DNA of 64,000 nt from Fibrella rubiginis (GTDB lineage: Bacteria > Bacteroidota > Bacteroidia > Cytophagales > Spirosomataceae). Shown one piece after another: positions 1-8,236 of this stretch (positions are counted from its first letter, which is position 1; every line of letters begins with the position of its first letter). The stretch spans positions 124,001-188,000 of the forward strand of contig NZ_JAFMYV010000002.1 of the NCBI RefSeq assembly GCF_017353185.1. The letters are read 5' to 3'. A model generated the notes under the pieces. That model saw only the letters and a list, made by a program, of their open reading frames with translations. It did not search any database and was not told the origin of the DNA. The position numbers and the translations under genes were made by a program.

Positions 1-1771
1 TGACGGCGGTGACGGGAAACCGCTTGGCCATTGAAATGCCTGATTTGGCATCCTGATAGATGAGATTGTAGACCCGGCGTTCGTCGTTTTTCTTGAACAC
101 CGATACGTAGATGATGTCTTTACCCACGAACGTCTTCTCCTGAATCTTGGTCACCAGGCATTTGCCGTCGCGGCGGAACACAATCACGTCGTCGATATCG
201 GAGCAGTCCGAAACGAACTCGTCTTTTTTCAGGCCGTAGCCAATGAACCCACCCTCGCGGTCGACATAAAGCTTCTGGTTGGCGGCGGCGACTACGTTAG
301 CGGCGATGGTGTTGAACGCCCGGATTTCGGTGCGCCTGTCGCGGCCTTTGCCATACTTCTTCTGCAGGTCTTTGAAGTAGGCAATGGCATAACGCGTGAG
401 GTTGGCGAGGTTGTCTTCCACCTCGGCCAGTTCCTGCTCCAAGCGTTTCACCAGCTCGTCGGCCTTAAAGCCATCGTATTTGGAAATGCGCTTGATCCGA
501 ATCTCAGTCAGGCGGATCAGGTCGTCCTGGGTGATCTCGCGGTAGAAGAGTTTCTTATGCGGTTTCAGACCCTTGTCGATGGTTTCCAGTACGGCCTCGA
601 ACGTTTCGCACTCCTCTATTTTCCGGTAGATGCGGTTTTCGATGAAAATTTTCTCCAGCGACGCGTAAAGTTGCTTTTCCATCAGTTCACCCCGCCGAAT
701 TTCCAGTTCCTGCTTCAGCAAGGCCACCGTCTGGTCGGTGTTGTAGCGCAGAATCTCCGACACGCTCACAAAGTGCGGCTTGTCTTTGATGATGACGCAG
801 GCATTGGGTGAAATGCTCACCTCGCAGTCCGTGAAAGCGTAGAGCGCATCAATCGTCACGTCGGGCGATACGCCGGGGGTGAGGTGAACCACAATCTCGA
901 CGTCTTTCGAGGTGAGGTCCTCCACCTTTTTGATCTTGATCTTCCCGTCGTCGTTGGCCTTAATGATCGAATCCTTCACCGACGTGGTGGTGGTGCCAAA
1001 CGGAATGTCGCGGATGACGAGCGTCTTCTTGTCCAGTTCTTCAATCCGGGCACGCACCCGCACTTTACCGCCCCGGTGCCCGTCGTTGTAGTTACTCACG
1101 TCGATGAGGCCGCCGGTCTGGAAATCGGGGTAAAGGGTAACGGGTTTGTCTTTCAGCAACTGAATGCTGGCGTCGATCAATTCATTGAAATTATGCGGCA
1201 GAATTTTGGTGGAAAGGCCCACGGCAATGCCTTCCACGCCCATAGCCAGCAGCAGCGGGAACTTCACGGGCAGGGTTACCGGCTCACGCTTGCGCCCGTC
1301 ATACGACAGTTGCCACTCGGTAGTATCATTATTGAACACCACGTCGGCCCCAAACTTCGAGAGGCGCACTTCAATATAGCGCGGCGCGGCGGCACCGTCG
1401 CCAGTGAGGATGTCGCCCCAGTTGCCCTGGATGTCGAAGACCAGGTTGCGCTGGCCAATGTTGACCATCGCCTCGTTGATGGAGGCGTCGCCGTGGGGGT
1501 GGTACTGCATCGTCTGCCCGATCACGTTAGCCACCTTGTTAAAGCGGCCATCGTCCATCTCTTTCAGGGCGTGGAGGATGCGGCGCTGCACGGGTTTTAG
1601 CCCGTCTTCAATGGCCGGTACCGCCCGCTCCAGAATGACGTAGGAGGCGTAGTCGAGAAAATACGTTTCGTAGAGGCCCGATACAACGGTCTGATCGTGG
1701 AGCAGGTCGTTGATGGGTTCATCATTAGTAGGTGTTGTTTGGTCAGCAGATTCCTGATTGTCGTCTGTCAT
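1..1771 (-). CDS. parC: DNA topoisomerase IV subunit A (ParC), C-terminal part outside window
   Basis: Reverse-strand frame open from the ATG at 1771 to the window edge, 590 codons. ParC cuts and religates DNA in topoisomerase IV, which decatenates daughter chromosomes. The N-terminal breakage-reunion domain is clear: LKPVQRRILHAL (about residues 58-69), the quinolone-determining stretch YHPHGDASI (90-98), and AAAPRY with catalytic Tyr132. The wording ETYFLDYASYVILERAVPA near residue 35 is the form seen in Bacteroidota ParC rather than GyrA (which has IDYSMSVI). The C-terminal beta-pinwheel lies beyond the window. Divergent from the ABC transporter at 2071; a long hairpin sits between them. 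Confidence 0.93.
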   Translation of the reverse strand, partial: MTDDNQESADQTTPTNDEPINDLLHDQTVVSGLYETYFLDYASYVILERAVPAIEDGLKPVQRRILHALKEMDDGRFNKVANVIGQTMQYHPHGDASINEAMVNIGQRNLVFDIQGNWGDILTGDGAAAPRYIEVRLSKFGADVVFNNDTTEWQLSYDGRKREPVTLPVKFPLLLAMGVEGIAVGLSTKILPHNFNELIDASIQLLKDKPVTLYPDFQTGGLIDVSNYNDGHRGGKVRVRARIEELDKKTLVIRDIPFGTTTTSVKDSIIKANDDGKIKIKKVEDLTSKDVEIVVHLTPGVSPDVTIDALYAFTDCEVSISPNACVIIKDKPHFVSVSEILRYNTDQTVALLKQELEIRRGELMEKQLYASLEKIFIENRIYRKIEECETFEAVLETIDKGLKPHKKLFYREITQDDLIRLTEIRIKRISKYDGFKADELVKRLEQELAEVEDNLANLTRYAIAYFKDLQKKYGKGRDRRTEIRAFNTIAANVVAAANQKLYVDREGGFIGYGLKKDEFVSDCSDIDDVIVFRRDGKCLVTKIQEKTFVGKDIIYVSVFKKNDERRVYNLIYQDAKSGISMAKRFPVTAV

Positions 1772-1890
1772 CTTGCAAAAAAAATACGCGTTAACTGGTC
1801 AAAAAATTGGGTGGGAAAGCAGGCCGTCGCAGCCATGGCAGCAACCCCTAAAGATACGCAAAAACCCCGAAATAAACACGTGGAAAGGGA

Positions 1891-1996
1891 AAAGGGATTT
1901 CGGATTGGGGATTTCGGATTGCGGATTGGGCTGACGCAAGCGCATTCGTGCGTCAGCCCAATCCGCAATCCGAAATCCCCAATCCGAAATCCTTTT
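1891..1996. repeat. Long intergenic inverted repeat H1
   Basis: Arms 1891-1938 and 1949-1996 (48 nt each) pair with one G-T wobble around a 10-nt loop. Each arm is a degenerate short-period tandem repeat of GGATTTCGGATTG type. It lies between the divergent starts of parC and the ABC transporter, so a terminator role is unlikely. Confidence 0.95.
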
Positions 1997-2070
1997 ATTC
2001 ACATAGACCTACTGTGAAATGGGCATCATTTTTGTGAACTTCGCTTTACCGTAACGACTCACTACCAACT

Positions 2071-3861
2071 ATGAAAAATCCCTACGTAGCCCTGCTGCGT
2101 ACGGCCTGGCATTACGCCCGTCAGCAGCGCGGGCGCTACCTCGTTGTATACCTCCTCTTTATTGGCGCCAACCTGGTGGGCGCGTCGCACCCGCTGCTTT
2201 TTGGCTGGTTTATCGACCGCATTCAGCACAGCCCGGCCACCGTTCTGAACACGACGCTGCTCTACGGCGGCATCTTTCTGGGGCTGAAAATCCTGGAGTG
2301 GGCCTTCCACGGTCCGGCCCGGATTCTGGAGCGGCAACTGGCGTTCGACGTGAGCCGTAATTTCCTGGACGAACTGTATCATCAAACCCTGCACCTGCCC
2401 CTAGGCTGGCACAAAACGCACCATAGCGGGGCCACCATCAACCGAATCAATAAAGCCTACGGAGCACTGAAAGGCTTTTTCGAAAATGGCTTCACCTACC
2501 TGCACGTCGTGGCCAAGTTCGCCCTCTCGTTTGGTGCCATGCTCTACTTTGCACCCCTCTATGGCTGCCTGGGTCTGGTGCTGGGTGCCCTCACGGTCTG
2601 GGTGATCCGTCGGTTCGACAAACCGTTTGTGGCCGCGTTGGAAGAGACCAACGAACGGCAGCACGAACTGTCCTCGTCGCTCTACGACAGCCTCTCCAAC
2701 ATCATCACCGTGCTCACGTTACGGCTGGAAGGCCGGATGGAGCAGCGGCTGACGGGTAAGGTCGATGACATTAAGCCTCCGTTTCGTCGCGAAATCAGGA
2801 TCAACGAATGGAAGTGGTTTGTGGCCTCCATGCTCATTGCGGGCATCTATGTGATCATTACCACCGGCTACATCCACCAGCATTACGTGCCGGGAACGGT
2901 ATTTTACGTGGGTGGGCTGGTAACGCTGCTGGGCTATGTAAACCAGTTTACGAGTGTGTTCAACGACGTAGCCTGGCAGTACACGCAGATTGTGCAGTTC
3001 AACACCGACGTGCAGACCGCCCGGCAAATTGGCGAGGCCTACAACGAACATCACCAGCCCGCTGCCGCCACGCTGCCCGATGGCTGGACAGCGCTTTCGG
3101 TGAGTAACCTCAACTATGAACACCCCGTAGTTCCGGGCCTGAATGAACGGCAGCCTGCTTCGCTCAAAAGCTTGTCGATCAATTTGCAACGGGGCAAACG
3201 CGTGGCCCTTATCGGCGAAAGTGGATCGGGCAAGAGTACGCTGCTGACCCTGTTGCGTGGTCTGAACAGCCCCAGCGAGGGCGTAAACTGGACCGTCGAT
3301 GGCGAGACGCGCATGGACTGGTCGGCTATTGGGGGCACAGTAACGCTGTTTCCGCAGGAGCCGGAAATTTTTGAAAACACCGCCCGCTACAACATCACGC
3401 TGGGACTACCCTTCACCGACGCCGAAGTGGCCGAGGTATGCCAGATAGCCCGTTTTGCCGACGTAGCCTCGTACCTGCCCAACGGCCTGGACACGCTCAT
3501 CCAGGAAAAAGGCGTGAACCTGTCGGGTGGGCAAAAGCAGCGGCTGGCCCTGGCGCGGGGACTGCTGGCCGCCCGCCAAAGTGACATTATTTTGCTCGAC
3601 GAACCCACCAGCAGCGTGGACCCCAAAACGGAGTACCTGATCTACCACGCCCTGCTGGGTACCTTCGCCGACAAAGCCGTAGTCTCCTCCCTCCACCGCC
3701 TGCACCTGCTCCCCCTTTTCGACTATATCTACATCCTCGACAATGGCCGCATTGTGGATGAGGGCACATTCGTCGACCTCCGCCGACGCAGCATCATTTT
3801 CGGCGAAATGTGGCGGCACCAATCGGATGCATTAAATCGGATAAATGGGGTGGAAGTGTAG
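2071..3861 (+). CDS. ABC transporter, fused membrane and ATPase domains
   Basis: Half-size exporter of 596 residues in the inner membrane; two copies would form the working dimer. Membrane segments fill residues 20-300 (for example 24-46, 62-80, 143-178, 249-290). The ATPase domain carries Walker A GESGSGKS (382-389), signature LSGGQ (484-488), Walker B IILLDEP (506-512) and the switch His542 in SSLHRL. The layout is that of the MsbA/lipid or peptide exporter superfamily; the substrate cannot be told. Only the ATG at 2071 fits the family N-terminus. It stands alone, followed by the large composite repeat H2. Confidence 0.9.
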   Translation: MKNPYVALLRTAWHYARQQRGRYLVVYLLFIGANLVGASHPLLFGWFIDRIQHSPATVLNTTLLYGGIFLGLKILEWAFHGPARILERQLAFDVSRNFLDELYHQTLHLPLGWHKTHHSGATINRINKAYGALKGFFENGFTYLHVVAKFALSFGAMLYFAPLYGCLGLVLGALTVWVIRRFDKPFVAALEETNERQHELSSSLYDSLSNIITVLTLRLEGRMEQRLTGKVDDIKPPFRREIRINEWKWFVASMLIAGIYVIITTGYIHQHYVPGTVFYVGGLVTLLGYVNQFTSVFNDVAWQYTQIVQFNTDVQTARQIGEAYNEHHQPAAATLPDGWTALSVSNLNYEHPVVPGLNERQPASLKSLSINLQRGKRVALIGESGSGKSTLLTLLRGLNSPSEGVNWTVDGETRMDWSAIGGTVTLFPQEPEIFENTARYNITLGLPFTDAEVAEVCQIARFADVASYLPNGLDTLIQEKGVNLSGGQKQRLALARGLLAARQSDIILLDEPTSSVDPKTEYLIYHALLGTFADKAVVSSLHRLHLLPLFDYIYILDNGRIVDEGTFVDLRRRSIIFGEMWRHQSDALNRINGVEV

Positions 3862-3881
3862 ATGCGTCGTAAGTTTGGGGA

Positions 3882-4252
3882 GTGTGGCTTTGGGCGACAT
3901 GGCTTTGTACTCCAGGCTACGCGGCGCGGGCCCTTCGACAAGCTCCGGGTGGCGGGACGTTGATTCAATTTAAGAACCTCTCCGTTGTCGCTCGGCTCAT
4001 GCCGAGTGACGGATATCCGAGGGCCTCCGGCCCGTAGCTTGAACTTGAACGATGTAGGCCCAGGTGTCTCAACGTCGCATTACGGGCCGGAGGCCCTTAG
4101 ATATGGGTCACTCGGCTGGAGCCGAGCGACAACGGAGAGGTTCTTAAATTGAATCAACGTCGTTGTCACCCTGAGCTTGTCGAAGGGCCCGCGCCGCGTA
4201 GCCTGGAGCGCGCAGCCATACTCGTGCAAAGCCATGTCGCACAAAGCCACAC
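3882..4252. repeat. Composite nested inverted repeat H2 (about 370 bp)
   Basis: Outer arms 3882-3997 and 4120-4252 match almost base for base, except that the right arm has about 16 extra nt near 4207-4222. Inner arms 4006-4035 and 4081-4110 continue the pairing around a loop of about 45 nt. It contains recognisable modules: CCCTTCGACAAGCTC (3931) and its mate CACCCTGAGCTTGTCGAAGG (4168), and two small hairpins CTCGGCT..GCCGAG (3991, 4111) that also occur in H12. It lies between two genes on the same strand. Confidence 0.93.
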
Positions 4253-4279
4253 ACAAAAACAGCCACGTACCCCCCCCTT

Positions 4280-5560
4280 ATGATCAATACCGAATCCCTC
4301 ACCAGCCGTTTTCTGCGTTACGTGCAGATTGACACCCAATCGGACCCTCAATCGACGGCGGGGCCGACTACCGAAAAGCAAAAAGATCTGGGCCGACTGC
4401 TGGTTTCGGAGTTGCACGAATTGGGCATTGCCGATGCCGAACTGGACGACTTCGGCTATATCTACGCCACCATTCCGGCCAACAGCCTCGATGAAGGCGA
4501 CCCGGACGTAGATGCTCTGCAACCCCCCACGATCTGCTTCTGCGCCCACATGGACACCTCGCCCGACGTGACGGGGGCGGGCGTAAAACCCATCATCCAC
4601 CACGCCTGGGACGGCTCTGATATTGAACTACCCGACCGGGAGAACGCCACCGATGCGCCCATCGTGATCCGCCGCGCCGACCATCCCGATCTGGCCGAGC
4701 AAGTGGGCAACGACATCATCACGGCCAGTGGCACCACGCTGCTGGGGGCCGACAACAAATCGGGCATTGCCGCCATTATGGCCGCCGCCGAATACCTGAT
4801 GACGAACCCGGAAGTCCCTCACGGACGCATCCGGCTGCTGTTTACCCCCGACGAAGAAGTAGGGCGCGGCACGGCCAACCTCGACATGAAACGCCTCGAC
4901 GCCCATTTTGGCTACACCATCGACGGTGAATCATTGAGTACGCTGGAAGATGAAACGTTCTCCGCCGATGGTGTGAAGATTGTGATTCAGGGCGTGAGTA
5001 CGCATCCCGGTTTTGCCAAAGGCAAGCTGGAAAACGCGCTGAAAATTGCGGGCGACATCCTGGCCGGGCTTCCCCAGAAAGGCCTCTCGCCCGAAACGAC
5101 GGAGGGTAAGGAGGGGTTTGTTCACCCCACCAGCATAGAAGGCAATCAGGACCGTGTGACGCTCAGCTTCATCGTCCGCGATTTCACGACGGAAGGCCTG
5201 CACGCGCACGAAACGCTATTGCAAAACCTGCTCAACAGCGTCCTCCGCGACTACCCCCATTCTACGGCCACGTTCTCGGTAACGGAGCAGTACCGCAACA
5301 TGAAAGAAGTACTGGACCGCCACCCCGCCGTGGTCGATAAGGCACTGGAAGCTATCCGTCGGGCGGGTCTCACGCCCAAACGGCGCAGCATTCGGGGCGG
5401 CACCGACGGCTCGCGGCTATCGTTTATGGGCCTGCCCTGCCCTAACATTTTCGCCGGCGAACACGCCTTCCACTCGCGGCAGGAGTGGGTCTCGGTTCAG
5501 GATATGCAAAAAGCCGCCGAAGTAGTCGTGCACCTGGCGCAGGTGTGGGCGGAAGGGTAG
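4280..5560 (+). CDS. pepT: Peptidase T (tripeptide aminopeptidase)
   Basis: Cytoplasmic M20B zinc aminopeptidase that removes the N-terminal residue of tripeptides. 426 residues, close to the usual family length (about 408-415). Metal and catalytic residues are in place: CAHMD (His90, Asp92), GADNKSG (Asp158), PDEEVG (Glu192, Glu193), TIDGE (Asp215) and the late GEHAFHSRQEW with the last metal His. The start at 4280 gives the typical N-terminus (SLTSRFLRYVQIDTQSD). The stop codon at 5558-5560 lies inside the left arm of hairpin H3, so the last codons are part of the palindrome. Confidence 0.95.
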   Translation: MINTESLTSRFLRYVQIDTQSDPQSTAGPTTEKQKDLGRLLVSELHELGIADAELDDFGYIYATIPANSLDEGDPDVDALQPPTICFCAHMDTSPDVTGAGVKPIIHHAWDGSDIELPDRENATDAPIVIRRADHPDLAEQVGNDIITASGTTLLGADNKSGIAAIMAAAEYLMTNPEVPHGRIRLLFTPDEEVGRGTANLDMKRLDAHFGYTIDGESLSTLEDETFSADGVKIVIQGVSTHPGFAKGKLENALKIAGDILAGLPQKGLSPETTEGKEGFVHPTSIEGNQDRVTLSFIVRDFTTEGLHAHETLLQNLLNSVLRDYPHSTATFSVTEQYRNMKEVLDRHPAVVDKALEAIRRAGLTPKRRSIRGGTDGSRLSFMGLPCPNIFAGEHAFHSRQEWVSVQDMQKAAEVVVHLAQVWAEG

Positions 5561-5657
5561 TTCAATGTTTAAAGTCTAACGTTTAACGTTGCTTCGCGTC
5601 CGGCTTCTACAAGCGCGAAGCAACGTTAAACGTTAGACTTTAAACATTGAACTACCC
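5555..5657. repeat. Long intergenic inverted repeat H3 (GCTTCGCG family)
   Basis: Perfect 44-bp arms 5555-5598 and 5614-5657, loop 15 nt. The pepT stop codon is inside the left arm; the right arm ends 17 nt before the next ATG (5675). Arms carry a period-7 pattern (GTCTAAC/GTTTAAC) followed by GTTGCTTCGCG, shared with H4, H8 and H15. Confidence 0.97.
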
Positions 5658-5674
5658 CTACCGTTTACCTCCTC

Positions 5675-6502
5675 ATGGGCTATGTAATTGGGATTTTGCT
5701 GGGCTTGCTAGCGGCGGGCTTTTTGTTGTTTTTCTTTTTTCGGAAACGCCGAAAACCGGTGGTGGAGCCGGAGGCACCGTTGCCCCCAACAATGGTGGAG
5801 CTGCTGGCCCAAAACGTGCCGTACTATGCCTCGCTGCCCGATGAGAAGCAGCCGGTTTTTGCCGAGCGCGTCAATCAGTTTCTGGCCAATGTGACCATCG
5901 AAGGCGTGGATACCGAGGTGACGGACGTGGATAAAGTGCTGGTAGCCAGCAGCGCAGTCATTCCCGTGTTCGCGTTCGACGACTGGCAGTACCCCAACCT
6001 GACCAATGTGGTGCTCTACGATAGCACGTTCAACGAAAAGACCTTCGAGACCGAAGGAGCCGACCGGCGCACAATGGGGCTGGTGGGTACGGGCGGTGCG
6101 TTGCAAAGCAGCATGGCACTCTCAAAATCGGCCTTGCTCAACGGGTTTCTGAACAAGACGAGCAAGGAAAATACCGGCATCCACGAGTTTGTTCACCTCC
6201 TCGACAAAGTAGACGGCGAGATCGACGGGGCACCGGAGAGGATGATGCCCAAAGAGCACCTGCAACCCTGGCTACGGCTCATGCACGAGACCATGCAACA
6301 GATGGAAACGGGCCGCACCGACATCAACCCCTACGGCCTCACCAACGAAGCCGAGTTCTTCGCCGTCGTCTCCGAATATTTCTTCAAACGCCCCGACCTG
6401 CTGAAACAAAAGCACCCGGAACTGTTCGAACAACTCGAACTGATTTTTAAGCAGAACCCGACCACAGAGCGAAAGGTATTGGAAGGGGATGAGGGGTTTT
6501 AA
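5675..6502 (+). CDS. MtfA-like zinc peptidase, M90 family, membrane-anchored
   Basis: 275 residues. Residues 4-22 form one membrane segment followed by RKRRK, placing the rest in the cytoplasm if the usual positive-inside rule holds. The M90 core has HEFVH at 170-174 and the downstream NEAEFF (Glu225/Glu227) expected of MtfA. E. coli MtfA is a soluble aminopeptidase that binds the glucose repressor Mlc; no Mlc-type gene is visible here, so only the peptidase activity is a safe inference. An N-terminal anchor is common in Bacteroidota members of this family. Convergent with sdaA; H4 lies between. Confidence 0.88.
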   Translation: MGYVIGILLGLLAAGFLLFFFFRKRRKPVVEPEAPLPPTMVELLAQNVPYYASLPDEKQPVFAERVNQFLANVTIEGVDTEVTDVDKVLVASSAVIPVFAFDDWQYPNLTNVVLYDSTFNEKTFETEGADRRTMGLVGTGGALQSSMALSKSALLNGFLNKTSKENTGIHEFVHLLDKVDGEIDGAPERMMPKEHLQPWLRLMHETMQQMETGRTDINPYGLTNEAEFFAVVSEYFFKRPDLLKQKHPELFEQLELIFKQNPTTERKVLEGDEGF

Positions 6503-6509
6503 CGTCTAA

Positions 6510-6677
6510 GGTTTAAGGTTGCTTCGCGCGGGTTGCCCTTCGACTGGGCGTCCCCGACAAGCTCAGGGTGACAACGACCTTGACTCAACTCTTTGAGATG
6601 TCCCTAGCTGCCTGTCACCCTGAGCTTGTCGAAGGGCCTAGAGCGCGAAGCCAACCCGCGCGAAGCAACCTTAAACC
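6510..6677. repeat. Nested inverted repeat H4 between convergent genes
   Basis: Outer arms 6510-6535 and 6652-6677 (26 bp, perfect) carry the GGTTGCTTCGCG module. The inner pair is CCCTTCGAC..AAGCTCAGGGTGAC (6536-6573) against 6612-6635, also found in H2. The left inner arm is interrupted by a 10-nt insert TGGGCGTCCC (6545-6554) flanked by a direct CGAC duplication. It lies between convergent stops (6502 and 6682) and may act as a two-way terminator. Confidence 0.93.
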
Positions 6678-6681
6678 GGCC

Positions 6682-8046
6682 TCAACATTCCGTCGCGCTC
6701 AGGGCCAATCCGGCTTCTGAGGTTTCCTTGTATTTTGTGGACATATCGCGGCCGGTGGCTTTCATCACTTTGATGACCGCGTCGAGGGAGATTTTTTGCA
6801 TACCGGGCGAACCCGACGAGGCCAACAGGTAGGCGTTGTAAGCCTTTACGGCACCCATCGCGTTGCGTTCAATACAGGGGATTTGCACGTAGCCGCCGAT
6901 GGGGTCGCAGGTCATGCCGAGGTGGTGCTCAATGCCGATTTCGGCGGCGGCTTCGATGGCCCCGATGCCGTGGCCCGCACACTGCGTCAGGAATGCCGCG
7001 CCCATGGCCGAGGCCGTCCCGATTTCACCCATGCACCCCATTTCGGCACCGGAAATGCTGGCGTTGTGCTTCACCAGGAAGCCGATGGCCGCCGCCGCCA
7101 GCAGGCCTTCGCGCAGGGTGGTTTTGTCGTAATGAAAATGGTGTTTGGCCAGGTACGTCAGCCCCGGAATCACACCCGACGCGCCCGATGTGGGGGCCGT
7201 AACGACAATGCCTCCCGCCGCGTTTTCTTCGGAAGCTGCTAAGCAGTAGGCATTTAGGAAAATCAGAAAGCTATCTGCCGACTGTGCCAGTGACCGTGCC
7301 TGTTGATACAGGGCCGGTGCTTTACGACGCAGGCGGATGTTACCGGGCAGTACGCCTTTATGTCGCAATCCCCGCCGCACGGCCTTGTGCATGGCCTCGA
7401 TGAGTCCATCAATCCGGGCGTTTACTTCCTTTCGCGACAGCCTGGAAACGGCTATTTCGTTGGCTAACAACACCTCCGAGAGCGGCAATCCCGATGCGGT
7501 CAGATGCGCCTTCAACTCGTTCATCGTCGAGTAGGGGTAGGGCACCGAAACGGGGTTGGCACTCTCATCGGGTTGGCCTTTGCGGATGATGAACCCCCCC
7601 CCGATGGAGTAATATTCTTCCGACGCAATCCTGGTCGAGCCGTCGGTCAGGGTCAGTACCATGGTGTTGGCGTAGGGCGAATCATAACGGACGCGCTCGA
7701 AATGAATCGATGCCGCGTTGACCGGAAACACCTTATGACCTGCCTGAACGGGATACACTTCAGTGGGGTCGCGGAGGAGGTTGAGCAGGGCGTCGGGGTT
7801 GGTAGTTTCGGGTTGCCAGCCCAGCAGTCCGGCCACAATGGCGCGGTCGGTGCCGTGGCCTTTGCCCGTGGCACTCAACGATCCGTAGAGGTGAATGTGC
7901 AGTTCGGTGGCGGCGGCGAGTTGGTCGGCGGGAAGGTTCGACACGCGCTGAACGAAATCGTAGGCCGCTTTCATGGGGCCAATGGTGTGCGAACTCGACG
8001 GGCCGGGACCGATTTTAAACAGGTCAAAAACAGAGGTGGTGATCAT
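6682..8046 (-). CDS. sdaA: L-serine ammonia-lyase (serine dehydratase), iron-sulfur type
   Basis: Deaminates L-serine to pyruvate and ammonia in the cytoplasm using a [4Fe-4S] cluster. From the ATG at 8046 the protein has 454 residues, normal for the single-chain form, and opens with SVFDLFKIGPGPSSSHT. The cluster cysteines are Cys338 (EMGCMGE), Cys380 and Cys391 (TCDPIGGYVQIPC), with the C-x41-C-x10-C spacing of the family. An in-frame ATG at 8142 would add 32 residues, but these are encoded by hairpin H5 and are not family sequence, so I reject that start. Divergent from the GH113-like gene. Confidence 0.94.
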   Translation of the reverse strand: MITTSVFDLFKIGPGPSSSHTIGPMKAAYDFVQRVSNLPADQLAAATELHIHLYGSLSATGKGHGTDRAIVAGLLGWQPETTNPDALLNLLRDPTEVYPVQAGHKVFPVNAASIHFERVRYDSPYANTMVLTLTDGSTRIASEEYYSIGGGFIIRKGQPDESANPVSVPYPYSTMNELKAHLTASGLPLSEVLLANEIAVSRLSRKEVNARIDGLIEAMHKAVRRGLRHKGVLPGNIRLRRKAPALYQQARSLAQSADSFLIFLNAYCLAASEENAAGGIVVTAPTSGASGVIPGLTYLAKHHFHYDKTTLREGLLAAAAIGFLVKHNASISGAEMGCMGEIGTASAMGAAFLTQCAGHGIGAIEAAAEIGIEHHLGMTCDPIGGYVQIPCIERNAMGAVKAYNAYLLASSGSPGMQKISLDAVIKVMKATGRDMSTKYKETSEAGLALSATEC

Positions 8047-8099
8047 TGAGGTGCGTAACGCTGATGAAGTTTGCGTAAGTTGCCCTACGCCAGTGTATA

Positions 8100-8219
8100 A
8101 AGGTTTTTTGGACAGGATTAGAGGGATTTTATGGATTGACAAGATTCTTTCTCATGTAAAAACGGATTAAAGAATCTTGTCAATCCATAAAATCCCTCTA
8201 ATCCTGTCCAAAAAACCTT
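8100..8219. repeat. Long inverted repeat H5 between divergent genes
   Basis: Perfect 51-bp arms 8100-8150 and 8169-8219, loop 18 nt. The right arm ends 17 nt before the ATG at 8237. Arms share the AGGATT-rich, roughly period-9 style of H12. Because it is palindromic and open in frame, over-extended gene models on both sides begin with the same peptide MSIHKIPLILSKKP. Confidence 0.97.
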
Positions 8220-8236
8220 CCTCTACACGCTGGAAT

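Noticed and set aside
8047..8142. Upstream ATG that would lengthen SdaA by 32 residues
   Set aside because: The extension is encoded by hairpin H5 and its loop-side flank, is absent from the enzyme family, and is identical over 14 residues to a false extension of the divergent gene.
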